Part shown: positions 45,289 to 54,515 of the stretch, piece by piece
Numbering within the stretch: the stretch's first letter is position 1
How the letters are laid out: each line of letters begins with the position of its first letter
NCBI RefSeq assembly: GCF_005886805.2
Contig: NZ_CP045430.1
Location: 496,001 to 560,000 of the forward strand
Reading direction: 5' to 3'
Length of the DNA stretch: 64,000 bases
From: Pseudoalteromonas rubra
GTDB taxonomy: Bacteria > Pseudomonadota > Gammaproteobacteria > Enterobacterales > Alteromonadaceae
Made by a program: the position numbers and the translations under genes
Notes under the pieces: generated by a model
Seen by the model: only the letters and a program-made list of their open reading frames with translations
Database searches by the model: none
What the model was told of the DNA's origin: nothing

Positions 45289-45605
45289 CGCTTTAATCCG
45301 CGTCGGCTACCAACCTCAATGCTTTGAGTGAAAGTTGGTAGTCGCCATTGAGTAATGAATTAGCCTGCAACTAAGGAGCGTTGAAATTTGTTAAGCTATA
45401 TAAGTCGGCTTTTCTTCAGAATGAGTGACATAATTTTCGTTTATTCTATAGGTCGCCTTTCTAATCTGGTTGTGCTTGAGTAAGGGGTATAGCAGTGGTA
45501 ATTTGTTTGCTTATCGTAATGAATGATGCGTATACAGGGCTATTAACAGGCCTGACAGAATGTCAGTACGCCAGTCATTTTTACAGGGAATAAGCGTTAA
45601 ATGTT
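45289..45605. other. Intergenic region with 5' hairpin
   Basis: This gap starts with a hairpin, CTACCAAC (45307-45314) against GTTGGTAG (45334-45341) with an inner CTCAA/TTGAG stem. It is a likely terminator for the fibronectin-repeat gene. I see no gene in the rest. Confidence 0.5.
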
Positions 45606-46016
45606 ATGGCCACAAATTACAAATTTAAAAAAGTGAAAGCAGGCAGGGATCACATTGCCGACAACTTCCACAATGCACTGAGCCTTTCTGATATGGCACA
45701 GCACGCGCATATCTCTCCCTACCATTTTTTACGGGTTTTCAAGGACACTTATGGCGAAACGCCCAATGAATTTTTGATCCGGCTCAGAGTAGCACACGCA
45801 AAGAAACTGCTGATTACCGAAAACCACAGTGTCTCAGAGATTTGTGAGCATGTGGGTTATTCAAGTCTTGGCAGCTTTTCCTCTTTATTTTTAAAGCAAA
45901 CAGGCATGGCACCGACTTTATATCGTCGCAAACTTTGGGCCTTGTCGGCTGAGCCATTTTGCTTTCCCGCTCAGGCCATACCGGCCTGTTATGCTCGTCA
46001 CTTTTTAGGCAAATAG
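45606..46016 (+). CDS. Small AraC-family regulator
   Basis: This 136-residue protein is almost only an AraC double helix-turn-helix (LSDMAQHAHISPYHFLRVFKD; VSEICEHVGYSSLGSFSSLF) with a short tail. It lacks an effector domain, as in SoxS/MarA-like regulators. It lies 66 bp before a VOC-family gene that could be a target. No strong Shine-Dalgarno is seen. Confidence 0.8.
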   Translation: MATNYKFKKVKAGRDHIADNFHNALSLSDMAQHAHISPYHFLRVFKDTYGETPNEFLIRLRVAHAKKLLITENHSVSEICEHVGYSSLGSFSSLFLKQTGMAPTLYRRKLWALSAEPFCFPAQAIPACYARHFLGK

Positions 46017-46082
46017 CGCAATATTGGAGAAACCTTTGCTGGATTTTATCTATACAATAAAGGTGAACTCACAACAAGGAAT

Positions 46083-46496
46083 ATGAAGATGATCACATCC
46101 ATAGCGCATGCCACAATATATGTACTAAATCAGGACGAGGCGCTTGATTTTTATAAAAATAAGCTTGGTTTCGAAATCGGTGATGATATGAAAGTAGAAG
46201 GCGGTTTTCGGTGGTTAACTGTCTATCCGAAATCGAATTCACAGCTCCAGCTGGTATTAGCAGAGCCAAAAGAAGGACCCATGTTTAACAAAGAGGCTGC
46301 CGAAAAAATACGTAGTTTAATTGCCGAAGGTGCATTCGGCGCGGGCGTTTTCGAAACGGAAAATTGTCAGCAAACATACGAAGAGCTTGTCGCCAAAGGC
46401 GTCGAATTCATTCAGCCACCAACAGAACAATTATATGGCGTAGAAGCCATGGGTCTGGACAACTCCGGAAACTGGTTTAGTTTGGTACAAAGATAA
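46083..46496 (+). CDS. VOC/glyoxalase-family protein
   Basis: This 137-residue protein has paired beta-alpha-beta-beta-beta modules (ATIYVLNQDEALDFYKNKLGFE; GAGVFETENCQQTYEELVAKG; DNSGNWFSLVQR) of the vicinal oxygen chelate fold. It has an N-terminal His and a C-terminal region where a Glu ligand would sit; it reads NWFSL instead, so metal binding is uncertain. It lies next to an AraC regulator. Confidence 0.8.
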   Translation: MKMITSIAHATIYVLNQDEALDFYKNKLGFEIGDDMKVEGGFRWLTVYPKSNSQLQLVLAEPKEGPMFNKEAAEKIRSLIAEGAFGAGVFETENCQQTYEELVAKGVEFIQPPTEQLYGVEAMGLDNSGNWFSLVQR

Positions 46497-46517
46497 AACC
46501 GGATCAGTAAATAAAAT

Positions 46518-46551
46518 CAGCAGGCCACTATTTGCGGCACTGCTGTTTTTT
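46518..46551 (+). terminator. Intrinsic terminator after the VOC gene
   Basis: CAGCAG-GCC pairs with GGC-CTGCTG (one bulged A) and is followed by six T. It lies 21 bp after the stop. Confidence 0.7.
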
Positions 46552-46980
46552 ATTCTACGTCTCTATTGAAAGTCAACGCATTAAAAGTGAGGAGTTTTAG
46601 TACCCTTTTCACAAGTAAAAACATCACAACAACGGCGACCATGGCGTTACCTGAAACATAAGACACGCAGTATCACCTAGCAATGCAACAATCAAATTTC
46701 GCGAGACCAGACAATGTAAAAAGTATATGAAATTTTGTATATAAATAGGACGTGTACAGGCCTGCTTACAAAATTAGTAATGCCCACTAATTGCAAGACT
46801 ACCAAAATTAATCATTGTTCCCATAGGGAAAGTAGTAAGCTTGTAGACCAATGAGAGCACCCCGAAGCTTTGTCAGAAGTTACTCACCCATGGGAAAGTT
46901 ATTGCTGTTCATATTGACCTTGAGGTTTTCAGGACTGGCCGTCACAATCGTCTCCCCTAAAACTTTGGTAGCAGTGGTTT
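46552..46980. other. Intergenic region without supported gene
   Basis: This 430-bp AT-rich stretch lies between the VOC terminator and the convergent membrane-protein gene. A reading frame on the minus strand ends here, but it is mainly a shadow of the next gene. Nothing else is clear. Confidence 0.5.
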
Positions 46981-47364
46981 CTAAGCATTGGCCTTTTTTA
47001 CCACAGCTCTCAAGACAACAGCTGTAGCAAGTAAATATGCCACGGTAATCAAGTGCTTTAAAGTCACGCTGAAAGGTGAACCGGCTTGATAGGCAAGCCA
47101 CCCATCGGTCATAGGCATAACAACTCCCAGCAATGCAGCCCAGAACAGTACTTGGTAATTTTTCAGATACAATAAAATACCAATGATGAGAGACACAAAC
47201 AGAGTTCGAGAAGCATAGATCTGTACCCAGTCCAGATCTTCCGGAGACGCCAACACTGTGCCTCGAACTGCAGAAAATGCGAATGGATCGACATAAGCAA
47301 ACAATGCATAAAAACACTGTAACAGCGCCATCAAAAGTACCAATATAAAGGCGAGTTTATTCAT
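46981..47364 (-). CDS. Small membrane protein, DUF4267-like
   Basis: The start at 47364 (MNKLAFILVLLMAL) has AAGGAAA upstream, giving 127 residues with four hydrophobic helices (~5-25, ~45-65, ~68-88, ~100-120). The pattern LYLKNYQVLFWAALLGVVMPMTDGWLAY resembles the uncharacterised DUF4267 family. It is a single gene; the function is unknown. Confidence 0.6.
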   Translation of the reverse strand: MNKLAFILVLLMALLQCFYALFAYVDPFAFSAVRGTVLASPEDLDWVQIYASRTLFVSLIIGILLYLKNYQVLFWAALLGVVMPMTDGWLAYQAGSPFSVTLKHLITVAYLLATAVVLRAVVKKANA

Positions 47365-47850
47365 CTTTTCATTTCCTTTTTTGGGAATAGTGCGGTTCAT
47401 TTATGTTTGAAAAACGCCCTTACTTATGAAAGTCAGGAGCAAGCGTCAGCAGTATCAATGTCGTTTTACAATGCAGCAGCAAAGATGGCAAAGGGTGTTT
47501 TGTAACTATATGTACTAACTGTACTCTGGTGTCCAATTTCTACATGTGAAGCAAAGCAAAACCGGCACGCATATCTCCACTGAACAGCATTCAAACCTGC
47601 TGGTTTTCCATCGCTAACAGATAAAACCTTGTACCCAACCAAATCGTGCGCCGTCCTGCGAGAACTTGTCGCTGCGCGTTCAGGCAGTAAATCAACTTGT
47701 TAGGCTAATATTACTATTTCGTTACATTGCTAACCAAGATTTAATAGTCCCTCGATCTCGCGAGTATCAAATGCACCCATTTTATATGGGTACTTATCCT
47801 AAACAATGAACGAAAACAGCCATGCTGCCTGGTATGGCTGGGGGATTAGA
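47365..47850. other. Intergenic region upstream of the ceramidase gene
   Basis: No gene is supported in this 486-bp gap. A small hairpin ACCCAT/ATGGGT (47775-47791) lies 60 bp before the ceramidase start. A weak integron-site-like pair was considered and rejected. Confidence 0.4.
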
Positions 47851-49965
47851 ATGACTACTTTACACGCAAGATATAAAGCCTGGCTGATCAAATTCAGTGG
47901 CTTAGCGCTACTACTTGTTAGCCTGGGCATAAAAGCAAATAGTGACTGGATCATTGGCTCGGGGATCTATGATATTACCGGACCGGCCGCCGATCGGGGC
48001 ATGGTAGGATATGGCGATGTTGGGCAGACCACCAAAGGGATACACACACGCCTTTGGTCCCGTGCATTTGTGATTGGTAAACCAAACTCAAACCAACTTG
48101 TCACCTTCGTCAGTGCAGATCTGCAAAGCATTACGCAAGGAGTCCATCAGGGCGTACTCAAAAAAATTGCCAGTGACCCGCTAATTGCACCTTTTTTTAA
48201 CCAAAACAATGTGATGCTTAGCGCAACTCATGTTCATGTTGGCCCGGGTGGTTATGATCACAACATCATGCTTAATATGAGTGCGCTAGGTTATGACGAA
48301 GATAATTATAACACCATAGTCAACGGCATATATCTGTCCATCCGTAACGCCTACCTGAACAGAGGCGTGGGCAGTATTCACATTAATCAGGGAGAATTAT
48401 CTGGCGCGGCCGTTAACCGCAATCTGACTGCATATAACCAAAACCCGGATGCCGATGACTATGACACTCAGATCAATCAAACCATGACCTTGCTAAAACT
48501 GGTGAAAAGCAATGACCAGGAAATTGGTATGATCAACTGGTTTGGTGTACATAATGTATCGAGCAATCAGAATCAGCGACTTATTACCGGAGACAACAAA
48601 GGGGTTGCTGCCCAGCTGTTTGAAAAGCACAAAGGGGCGAACTGGCCTCTGTCGGGTCAGTTTGTCGCTGCCTTCGCAAACAGCGAAGAAGGGGATGTTT
48701 CGCCCAATGTATGTGGACCGGAAGATGGCTGTGCAGGCAAAGGTAACAATGAGGCAAACGTCGCGCTATCAGCAAACAAGCAATACAACAAAGCGCTGAG
48801 CCTTTATAACAATGCAACAGACGCACTCAGTGGCGCATTGGATGTACGTTTTCAGTACGTAAAACTGCCTGGGTTAAACGTTTTGGGTCAGTACACTGGA
48901 AATGGCAATCAACGACTATGTGAGGGTGCCATTGGATTTTCAATGACAGCCGGAGCAACCTATGACGGCCCGTCTGGCCAGTCGGGTGTATTTGAAGGCA
49001 TGACACAAGACAATGAAGGAGCGAGCTGGGATCGTAGTACAGTAATAGGTGCTGTGGGCGGTGCGTTTAAGTTCATTAATGATTTTGCTGGCCTGCTCGG
49101 ATTTGATAAAAACGTGCTGGGCAGCAAAACCCATGAGGCATGTCAGTATCCTAAACCCACCTTTTTACCCACACAACTGGGCTCCGGCGCACACCTGTAT
49201 ACAGACACCCTACCCTTCCAGCTCTTTCAGATTGGTAATATGGCACTCGTGGGGATTCCGGGCGAGATGACCACCATGGCAGCACGCCGCCTGCGCAGTG
49301 ATTTACAGGCAGCGCTTGCCCCTCGTGGCATCACCACTGTAGTTTTTGCCGGGCTGGCGAATGCTTATGGCGGGTATATCACAACCAAAGAGGAATATCA
49401 GATCCAGTATTACGAAGGTGCACATACCCTGTTTGGTCAGTATAGCCTGGCGGCCTATCGGCAAATCTTTAGCGGCCTTGCCAAGGCTCTGGTACAAGAC
49501 GATAACCTCAACACCGGCCCAAGCCCGCTGGACTGGTCAAACAAACAAAAAGTTTATGCCATTGGTGTAGTTTATGATGATAAGCGGTTGTGGGAGTCCT
49601 TTGGGCAAACCTGGAGCGATGCCAACAGCAGTTACGTGCGTGGTAATACAGTTAAGGTGAAGTTTCGCTCTGGCCATCCTCAGAATAACTTTAAAACGAT
49701 GTCGAGTTTTATGGAGGTGCAGCGATATGAAAACGGTGGCTGGTCAACTGTCTTAACTGATAATGACCTGAGTACTAAGTTCACCTGGATCCGCGATACC
49801 GCCGCTGACTGTATGGCCTGCTCATTTGCTCAGCTGGAATGGACTATCAATCCGGATATGCCCAGAGGTACCTACCGTATCAAGCACACAGGTCACTGGA
49901 AAAGTGGTTGGGGCGGCAAGATACGCAGTTACTCAGGCCAGAGCCGCTCATTTACAGTGAACTAA
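47851..49965 (+). CDS. Secreted neutral/alkaline ceramidase
   Basis: The ATG at 47851 follows GGGGA and gives 704 residues with a signal peptide (LLLVSLGIKA). The ceramidase hallmarks are present: zinc-binding THVHVGPGGYDH, the nucleophile Ser284 in EEGDVSPNVCG, GVHNVSSN, and IPGEMTTMAARRLR, with a C-terminal Ig-like domain. The enzyme hydrolyses ceramide to sphingosine and fatty acid. As the producer is unlikely to make sphingolipids, the substrate is probably from eukaryotic hosts or algae. A LuxR-type regulator gene follows, and a hairpin ends the transcript. Confidence 0.85.
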   Translation: MTTLHARYKAWLIKFSGLALLLVSLGIKANSDWIIGSGIYDITGPAADRGMVGYGDVGQTTKGIHTRLWSRAFVIGKPNSNQLVTFVSADLQSITQGVHQGVLKKIASDPLIAPFFNQNNVMLSATHVHVGPGGYDHNIMLNMSALGYDEDNYNTIVNGIYLSIRNAYLNRGVGSIHINQGELSGAAVNRNLTAYNQNPDADDYDTQINQTMTLLKLVKSNDQEIGMINWFGVHNVSSNQNQRLITGDNKGVAAQLFEKHKGANWPLSGQFVAAFANSEEGDVSPNVCGPEDGCAGKGNNEANVALSANKQYNKALSLYNNATDALSGALDVRFQYVKLPGLNVLGQYTGNGNQRLCEGAIGFSMTAGATYDGPSGQSGVFEGMTQDNEGASWDRSTVIGAVGGAFKFINDFAGLLGFDKNVLGSKTHEACQYPKPTFLPTQLGSGAHLYTDTLPFQLFQIGNMALVGIPGEMTTMAARRLRSDLQAALAPRGITTVVFAGLANAYGGYITTKEEYQIQYYEGAHTLFGQYSLAAYRQIFSGLAKALVQDDNLNTGPSPLDWSNKQKVYAIGVVYDDKRLWESFGQTWSDANSSYVRGNTVKVKFRSGHPQNNFKTMSSFMEVQRYENGGWSTVLTDNDLSTKFTWIRDTAADCMACSFAQLEWTINPDMPRGTYRIKHTGHWKSGWGGKIRSYSGQSRSFTVN

Positions 49966-49980
49966 TTTTGTTTATTGCCC

Positions 49981-49999
49981 GGCCATGTTTTACATGGCC
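49981..49999 (+). terminator. Terminator hairpin after the ceramidase gene
   Basis: GGCCATGT and ACATGGCC pair over 8 bp around TTT, 15 bp after the stop. Confidence 0.6.
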
Positions 50000-50132
50000 C
50001 TTTGTAAACCGGCGCTTTTGTCAAATTCAATAACCTTCATCAAAACACCCGCCTGATCTGACTTTCCTAGCACCCTCGCTCCATACGCCAGTATACCCAA
50101 CCTGAACTCACCCAGTTTTACATCGTTAATTC

Positions 50133-50246
50133 ATGACAACATCGGATATACAAAATATCTTATTCACCCTATCATCAATTAAAAAACTTAAATATTTACT
50201 CTATTTGGAAAAACCTGACGCAAAACAATCACACCTCAGTGCTTAA
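50133..50246 (+). CDS. Possible 37-residue ORF before the LuxR-type regulator
   Basis: An ATG opens a 37-codon frame (MTTSDIQNILFTLSSIKKLK ...) that ends 21 bp before the regulator gene. There is no clear ribosome site, so it may be chance. It fills most of the 302-bp gap between ceramidase and regulator. Confidence 0.25.
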   Translation: MTTSDIQNILFTLSSIKKLKYLLYLEKPDAKQSHLSA

Positions 50247-50267
50247 TCCAAATGACTAAAAACCACT

Positions 50268-51242
50268 ATGACAACACAAAAAACCAACACAGAAAAAAGC
50301 ACAGAAGCTTTCATCAGCACACTTTACCGTGAAGCCGCACGCATACCACCCAATGAATACCGCGTATGGGCTTTAGAGCAACTATCCCGGGTCATCGACT
50401 TTGACGCCGCGTTTTGGGGCAGCGGCAACAGCGCCGATATTCACTTTCATTACGTTTGCCATGTTGGCCTGGATGAAGATTATGCCTGTCAGCTGCAACA
50501 AACCCTGCCCATCAACCCTATCAAAGACGCCGTAATTAATAACCTTGGCAAACCGGTTAATATGCAGGATGTGATTGCTGACAATGACTTTTATCAGTCT
50601 CAGTTATACCAGCAATTATTTCAACCATATGGTATTGAACGTATCCTGGCTGCTGGACATTTTGATCAGAACAATGGTCTGTACTCGCTGCTCAGTTTAT
50701 ACCGTTTTGACAGAGCGCAGATATTCACCGAGCACGAACGCCAATTACAGGAACGACTTGTGTTTCATCTGGTCAACGCCGTCTCTCACGCCTTTTTCCT
50801 ACACTTGCACGCGGGCAATATACTCCATCACAAAGCGCATGCAGCCTCCGCAATATGCGACATCAATGGGTGTTTTCACGAGGTTCAGCCCCGTTTTGTT
50901 ACTCTGCTCAACGAGTATTTTCCTAATCGTACTGGTGTCACCCTGCCCTTTGCCATAGGTAAAGATAATTCTACAACGCATATTAATAACCTGACGGTCT
51001 CTTTTAAAGCACAGGGGGAGCTGATGATAGTGACACTGCGTCTACCTGGCCCCTTAGACTTGTTGAGTCAGCGCGAGACACAGATTGTAGAATGGGTGTG
51101 CAAAGGCCTGACTTTCAAAGAGGTAGCCCGACAACTGGATGTAGCCCCGTCAACCGTGTCTAATCATCTGTACCGTATTTACGACAAGATTGGCATCAAC
51201 AGCCGCAGTGAGCTTGCCCAACTGGTTGATAGCCAGAGATAG
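50268..51242 (+). CDS. LuxR-family transcriptional regulator
   Basis: This 324-residue protein has an N-terminal sensor-like region without a recognisable autoinducer motif and a C-terminal LuxR helix-turn-helix (LLSQRETQIVEWVCKGLTFK then LDVAPSTVSNHLYRIYDKIG). No receiver Asp pattern is seen. It lies 302 bp after the ceramidase gene on the same strand and could control it or the secreted protein at 51853. Confidence 0.8.
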   Translation: MTTQKTNTEKSTEAFISTLYREAARIPPNEYRVWALEQLSRVIDFDAAFWGSGNSADIHFHYVCHVGLDEDYACQLQQTLPINPIKDAVINNLGKPVNMQDVIADNDFYQSQLYQQLFQPYGIERILAAGHFDQNNGLYSLLSLYRFDRAQIFTEHERQLQERLVFHLVNAVSHAFFLHLHAGNILHHKAHAASAICDINGCFHEVQPRFVTLLNEYFPNRTGVTLPFAIGKDNSTTHINNLTVSFKAQGELMIVTLRLPGPLDLLSQRETQIVEWVCKGLTFKEVARQLDVAPSTVSNHLYRIYDKIGINSRSELAQLVDSQR

Positions 51243-51852
51243 GTTTAATAGTATTGACGTATGTGGCTTTTGAAATCCAGTGATGACTGGGACTTAGCAA
51301 CAGGCTTTTAATTACGACTAACAGCTTAATGTTTTCCCAATGCACTACTCTTTACTTGCACCACTGAAATATTGAGCTCACTCAACAACAGGTCTCACTT
51401 ACTCATACTCAGGTAAATATAACTCCCCATTATACCGAGAGTCTGAAAAACCTTTAACTCTCATAAAATTCAATGCAAAATAAACCAAACGTAAATAAAA
51501 TACTGAAAAACCTTATAATTAAAAATCATTTACCAAACGCCAGGCCAAAGTAAAACGACACCTTCAATATATTTATTAACACAAGTGATAGTACAGGTGT
51601 CAGCATAGGCCCCCATCACATCAGTAATCATGATAGTACAATCCCATAATTAAACAATAAAAACAACTTGATACAGCATCATCATAGTGAAATACTGTAC
51701 TGGCAGAAGGTGAATTTCGACACTGTGGCCAGACTGATGACTTCAGTACTGTTGTTTTAATTGCCACAGTAATTGGTAGAAATAACTACACTTTTGTATT
51801 AAAAAAACCAGAAACTCAAATTATAAACTCTACTTAAAAAGGAAATTTCTCT
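51243..51852. other. Long AT-rich intergenic region before a secreted protein gene
   Basis: This 610-bp stretch is AT-rich with many short A/T runs. The longest frames I saw are under 30 codons with no ribosome site. It probably holds the promoter and control sites of the gene at 51853 and perhaps a long leader. Confidence 0.4.
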
Positions 51853-52284
51853 ATGAAGAAATCATTAATCTTAGCTTCTCTGATTTATTCATCCGCAGCA
51901 CTTTCAGGTACAGGGCAGGCATTAATTCCACACTATTATGTTGGAACCAACTCTTCATGCCACCTGCATATTACCAATATTTCTGATAATGATGTCCAGG
52001 TTAAGATAGATCTATTCGACCAAAATGGTAATACATATTCATCAAACATTACCTCCTGGTACGCTTTTTCAGGTTCTAACCCAGTTACTGGCACTGTTGC
52101 ATTGCCTGCCAATAAAACAGGCGCCATCTCAATGAATAAAATGGGGTCAGGCTATGTAGGATATGGTTATATCCGCTGGAGCAACGAACACAACCAAAAT
52201 GACGCTTTGGTAGCTAACTTCCACTGCGATGCCACAAGTATTGGACAAAGATCGATATTAATTAACCAACAAAGTCCGTTCTAA
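51853..52284 (+). CDS. Small secreted beta-rich protein
   Basis: This 143-residue protein has a signal peptide (MKKSLILASLIYSSAALSGT), AAGGAAA upstream, and a beta-rich mature part with two Cys (CHLHITN and NFHCD). It has no recognised family. It could be a secreted adhesin-like or host-interaction protein. The long upstream region and a 3' hairpin suggest tight single-gene control. Confidence 0.6.
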   Translation: MKKSLILASLIYSSAALSGTGQALIPHYYVGTNSSCHLHITNISDNDVQVKIDLFDQNGNTYSSNITSWYAFSGSNPVTGTVALPANKTGAISMNKMGSGYVGYGYIRWSNEHNQNDALVANFHCDATSIGQRSILINQQSPF

Positions 52285-52303
52285 CGAAACCTCATTATCA
52301 TAG

Positions 52304-52325
52304 CTAACTCCTTTATTTGAGTTAG
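52304..52325 (+). terminator. Intrinsic terminator after the small secreted protein gene
   Basis: CTAACTC and GAGTTAG pair around an 8-nt loop, followed by ATTTT. It is 20 bp after the stop. Confidence 0.65.
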
Positions 52326-52648
52326 ATTTTACAGGGAAGCTATGAGCAACTTTTGACGCTCACCTTCCCGTCCAAACCGCCACTCAGGCACGAAGTGAGC
52401 AAAATAAAACTGTCGAACGGCCCAAAAGTAATACAAAAATTGAGTAAAGAATTATCGTGCCTGTAACACATTGGTTTTAGTCATCTTTATATCTGACACT
52501 CAGCTCCCCGAAGTGCACTATATAACGCTATAGCTATCTGATATGTCTGCCCGCCAAAATGGCAACAAAACTCACCATATTCGTGAATTCATTCAAGGCT
52601 CAAGAGTCAGCAGTAAGCTCATTTAATACATGGGAAACTTGTTATTGC
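52326..52648. other. Intergenic region without supported gene
   Basis: This stretch lies between two convergent genes. I see no reading frame with a ribosome site, no repeat and no further strong hairpin. Confidence 0.4.
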
Positions 52649-53572
52649 CTATAACAACGCCGCTTGCTCCACCACAATAGCGTGACGCTGGGCCAGGCGT
52701 AGGTGATCTTTGTCGTAGCCGCCACCAATCACCGTGGCCACCGGAATACCAGCTTGCTGGCAGGTCTTGAGCACCAGAGCATCGCGCTGCTCCAAACCCC
52801 GCCAACTGATATCCAGCTTACCCAGACCGTCGTGCTCCCAGATATCCACCCCAGCGTCATACAATACCAAATCTGGATTAACGTCTTCGAGCAAGCCTGT
52901 CAGGGTGTCTTCTACGATATGCAAGTAGTCCGCGTCTTTCAAATTGTTCGCCAGACCAATATCCAGATCACTGTTGTGTTTTCGAAACGGAAAGTTTTTT
53001 TCGCAGTGAATAGAGCAGGTAAACACATAAGGGTTATGTTTAAGCATGGCTGCGGTGCCATCGCCCTGATGGACATCCAGATCAAAGATCAGCACATTGT
53101 TTACTTTACCTTGCTCTATCAGGGTTGTAGAAGTAAAGACTAAATCATTGACCATACAATAACCTGAGCCAAAATCGTAGTGAGCATGGTGTGTGCCACC
53201 AGCCAGGTGACAGGCTACACCGTTTTGCAGCGCCAGCTCTGCAGTTTTGAGTGTGCCAAGCGGAGCGGTAAAGGTCCGTGCCATGAGCTGCTCTGACCAA
53301 GGCAGGCCGATACGACGCATCGATTTAGCATCAAGTTGATTACGCCACAGATCCCATAAGTAAGTATCACAGTGCACCGCTTCCAGTGGCTCCGGTGACC
53401 CCAGCTCAGGCTGATATACATTGTCGCCAATCAACCCCATTGCCCTCACCTGCTGATAGAGATTAGCGAACTTACTCATCACAAAGCGGTGATTAGGATC
53501 GAAACTGAATGAATAGTTGGGGTGATACACCAGCGGCAGGCTGGTATTGAGTGATTGACGGTTTATATACAT
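52649..53572 (-). CDS. Histone-deacetylase-superfamily enzyme
   Basis: The start is placed at 53572 (MYINRQSLNTSLPLVYHPNY), giving 307 residues. The zinc-amidohydrolase signatures are present: GGTHHAHYDFGSGYCMVND, LIFDLDVHQGDGTA (metal Asp and His) and LVLYDAGVDIWEHD (second Asp), then VIGGGYD. It resembles bacterial class IV-like HDAC homologues. Substrates may be acetylated small molecules or proteins such as acetyl-polyamines. It is divergent from a flavin reductase-like gene. Confidence 0.85.
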   Translation of the reverse strand: MYINRQSLNTSLPLVYHPNYSFSFDPNHRFVMSKFANLYQQVRAMGLIGDNVYQPELGSPEPLEAVHCDTYLWDLWRNQLDAKSMRRIGLPWSEQLMARTFTAPLGTLKTAELALQNGVACHLAGGTHHAHYDFGSGYCMVNDLVFTSTTLIEQGKVNNVLIFDLDVHQGDGTAAMLKHNPYVFTCSIHCEKNFPFRKHNSDLDIGLANNLKDADYLHIVEDTLTGLLEDVNPDLVLYDAGVDIWEHDGLGKLDISWRGLEQRDALVLKTCQQAGIPVATVIGGGYDKDHLRLAQRHAIVVEQAALL

Positions 53573-53676
53573 ATCCAAAACAACATATAACGAGGATGGC
53601 GAGAGTGTAGCGCATCTTTCCACCTTGTGGTTAGTATGGCAACATATCATCACCTAAACTTTGCGTATTTTGCCTT

Positions 53677-54291
53677 ATGGAACTGAACTTTGCCGATTTT
53701 TCACCAACCCAGATATATCACCTTATGACTCAAACCGTGATCCCAAGGCCCATCGCCTGGGTTCTAACAGAATCCGACGACCAAAACTACAATCTGGCCC
53801 CTTTCTCTTACTTTACAGCGGTATCCAGTGCGCCCCCTTTACTGATGTTCTCAGCTGGTAAAAAACCGACAGGGGAAATTAAAGACACAGTAAAAAACGT
53901 CAAATCAACACGTAGATGTGTGATACACATTGCCTCAGAGCATGACGCTGAGCTGGTAACTCAAACGGCAGCAACGCTGCCGCATGGCGAATCAGAGGTG
54001 ACAGCCAACGATATAAAGCTAGCTGAATTCACAGGCTTTGAGATGCCACGTATCGCGCATTGTGATATCGCCTATGGCTGTGAGTTGTATGAAATTCAGG
54101 AAATCGGTGATACTCCGCAAAATCTGGTATTTGTGAAAATCATCAGTTTGTACCTGAGCGACAAAGTGACTGAGCTGGACCACAAACAACGCATTAAAGT
54201 ATTGGCCGATAAAGCCGCTCCACTGGCACGTCTGGGTGGTGGGGAGTACTCAGGGATCACAGCCCCATTTGCGAAAGTCAGACCGGCTTAA
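53677..54291 (+). CDS. Flavin reductase-like FMN-binding protein
   Basis: This 204-residue protein has the split-barrel flavin reductase pattern: YHLMTQTVIPRPIAWVLTES, NLAPFSYFTAVSSAPPLLMFS and KDTVKNVKSTRRCVIHIAS. Such proteins bind FMN and reduce it or act with a partner. It is divergent from the HDAC-like gene with about 105 bp between starts. The physiological partner is unknown. Confidence 0.8.
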   Translation: MELNFADFSPTQIYHLMTQTVIPRPIAWVLTESDDQNYNLAPFSYFTAVSSAPPLLMFSAGKKPTGEIKDTVKNVKSTRRCVIHIASEHDAELVTQTAATLPHGESEVTANDIKLAEFTGFEMPRIAHCDIAYGCELYEIQEIGDTPQNLVFVKIISLYLSDKVTELDHKQRIKVLADKAAPLARLGGGEYSGITAPFAKVRPA

Positions 54292-54309
54292 AGTTCGGTA
54301 ATGAAACCA

Positions 54310-54342
54310 GGGCTCATTTTCTTTCGATGTACGCTTGAGCCC
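54310..54342 (+). terminator. Hairpin after the flavin reductase gene
   Basis: GGGCTCA and TGAGCCC pair over 7 bp around a 19-nt loop, 18 bp after the stop. Confidence 0.45.
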
Positions 54343-54515
54343 TCACATCTCAAGCTCTTTTGGTGAAGTGTTCACTCACAATAACCCTCTGTATTTCAGA
54401 ATGGTCTTTGCCATTGCTCAGAGCAATAAGTTCAAACCGAGTTCACACACCATGATTCCCCTTTCACACGGTTTCGGTATACTGGCCGCCAAAAACTCAC
54501 AAGAAGAACAAGAAG

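Noticed and set aside
46880..47317. 145-codon minus-strand frame rich in Cys and Ser
   Set aside because: It overlaps the DUF4267-like gene in another frame; that gene has a ribosome site and clear membrane helices. Only its last ~30 codons are free.
47633..47705. ACCCAAC ... GTTAGGC pair resembling integron attC ends
   Set aside because: The two ends are not complementary at two of seven positions, the L'/L'' boxes are not convincing, and no cassette array or integrase is present.
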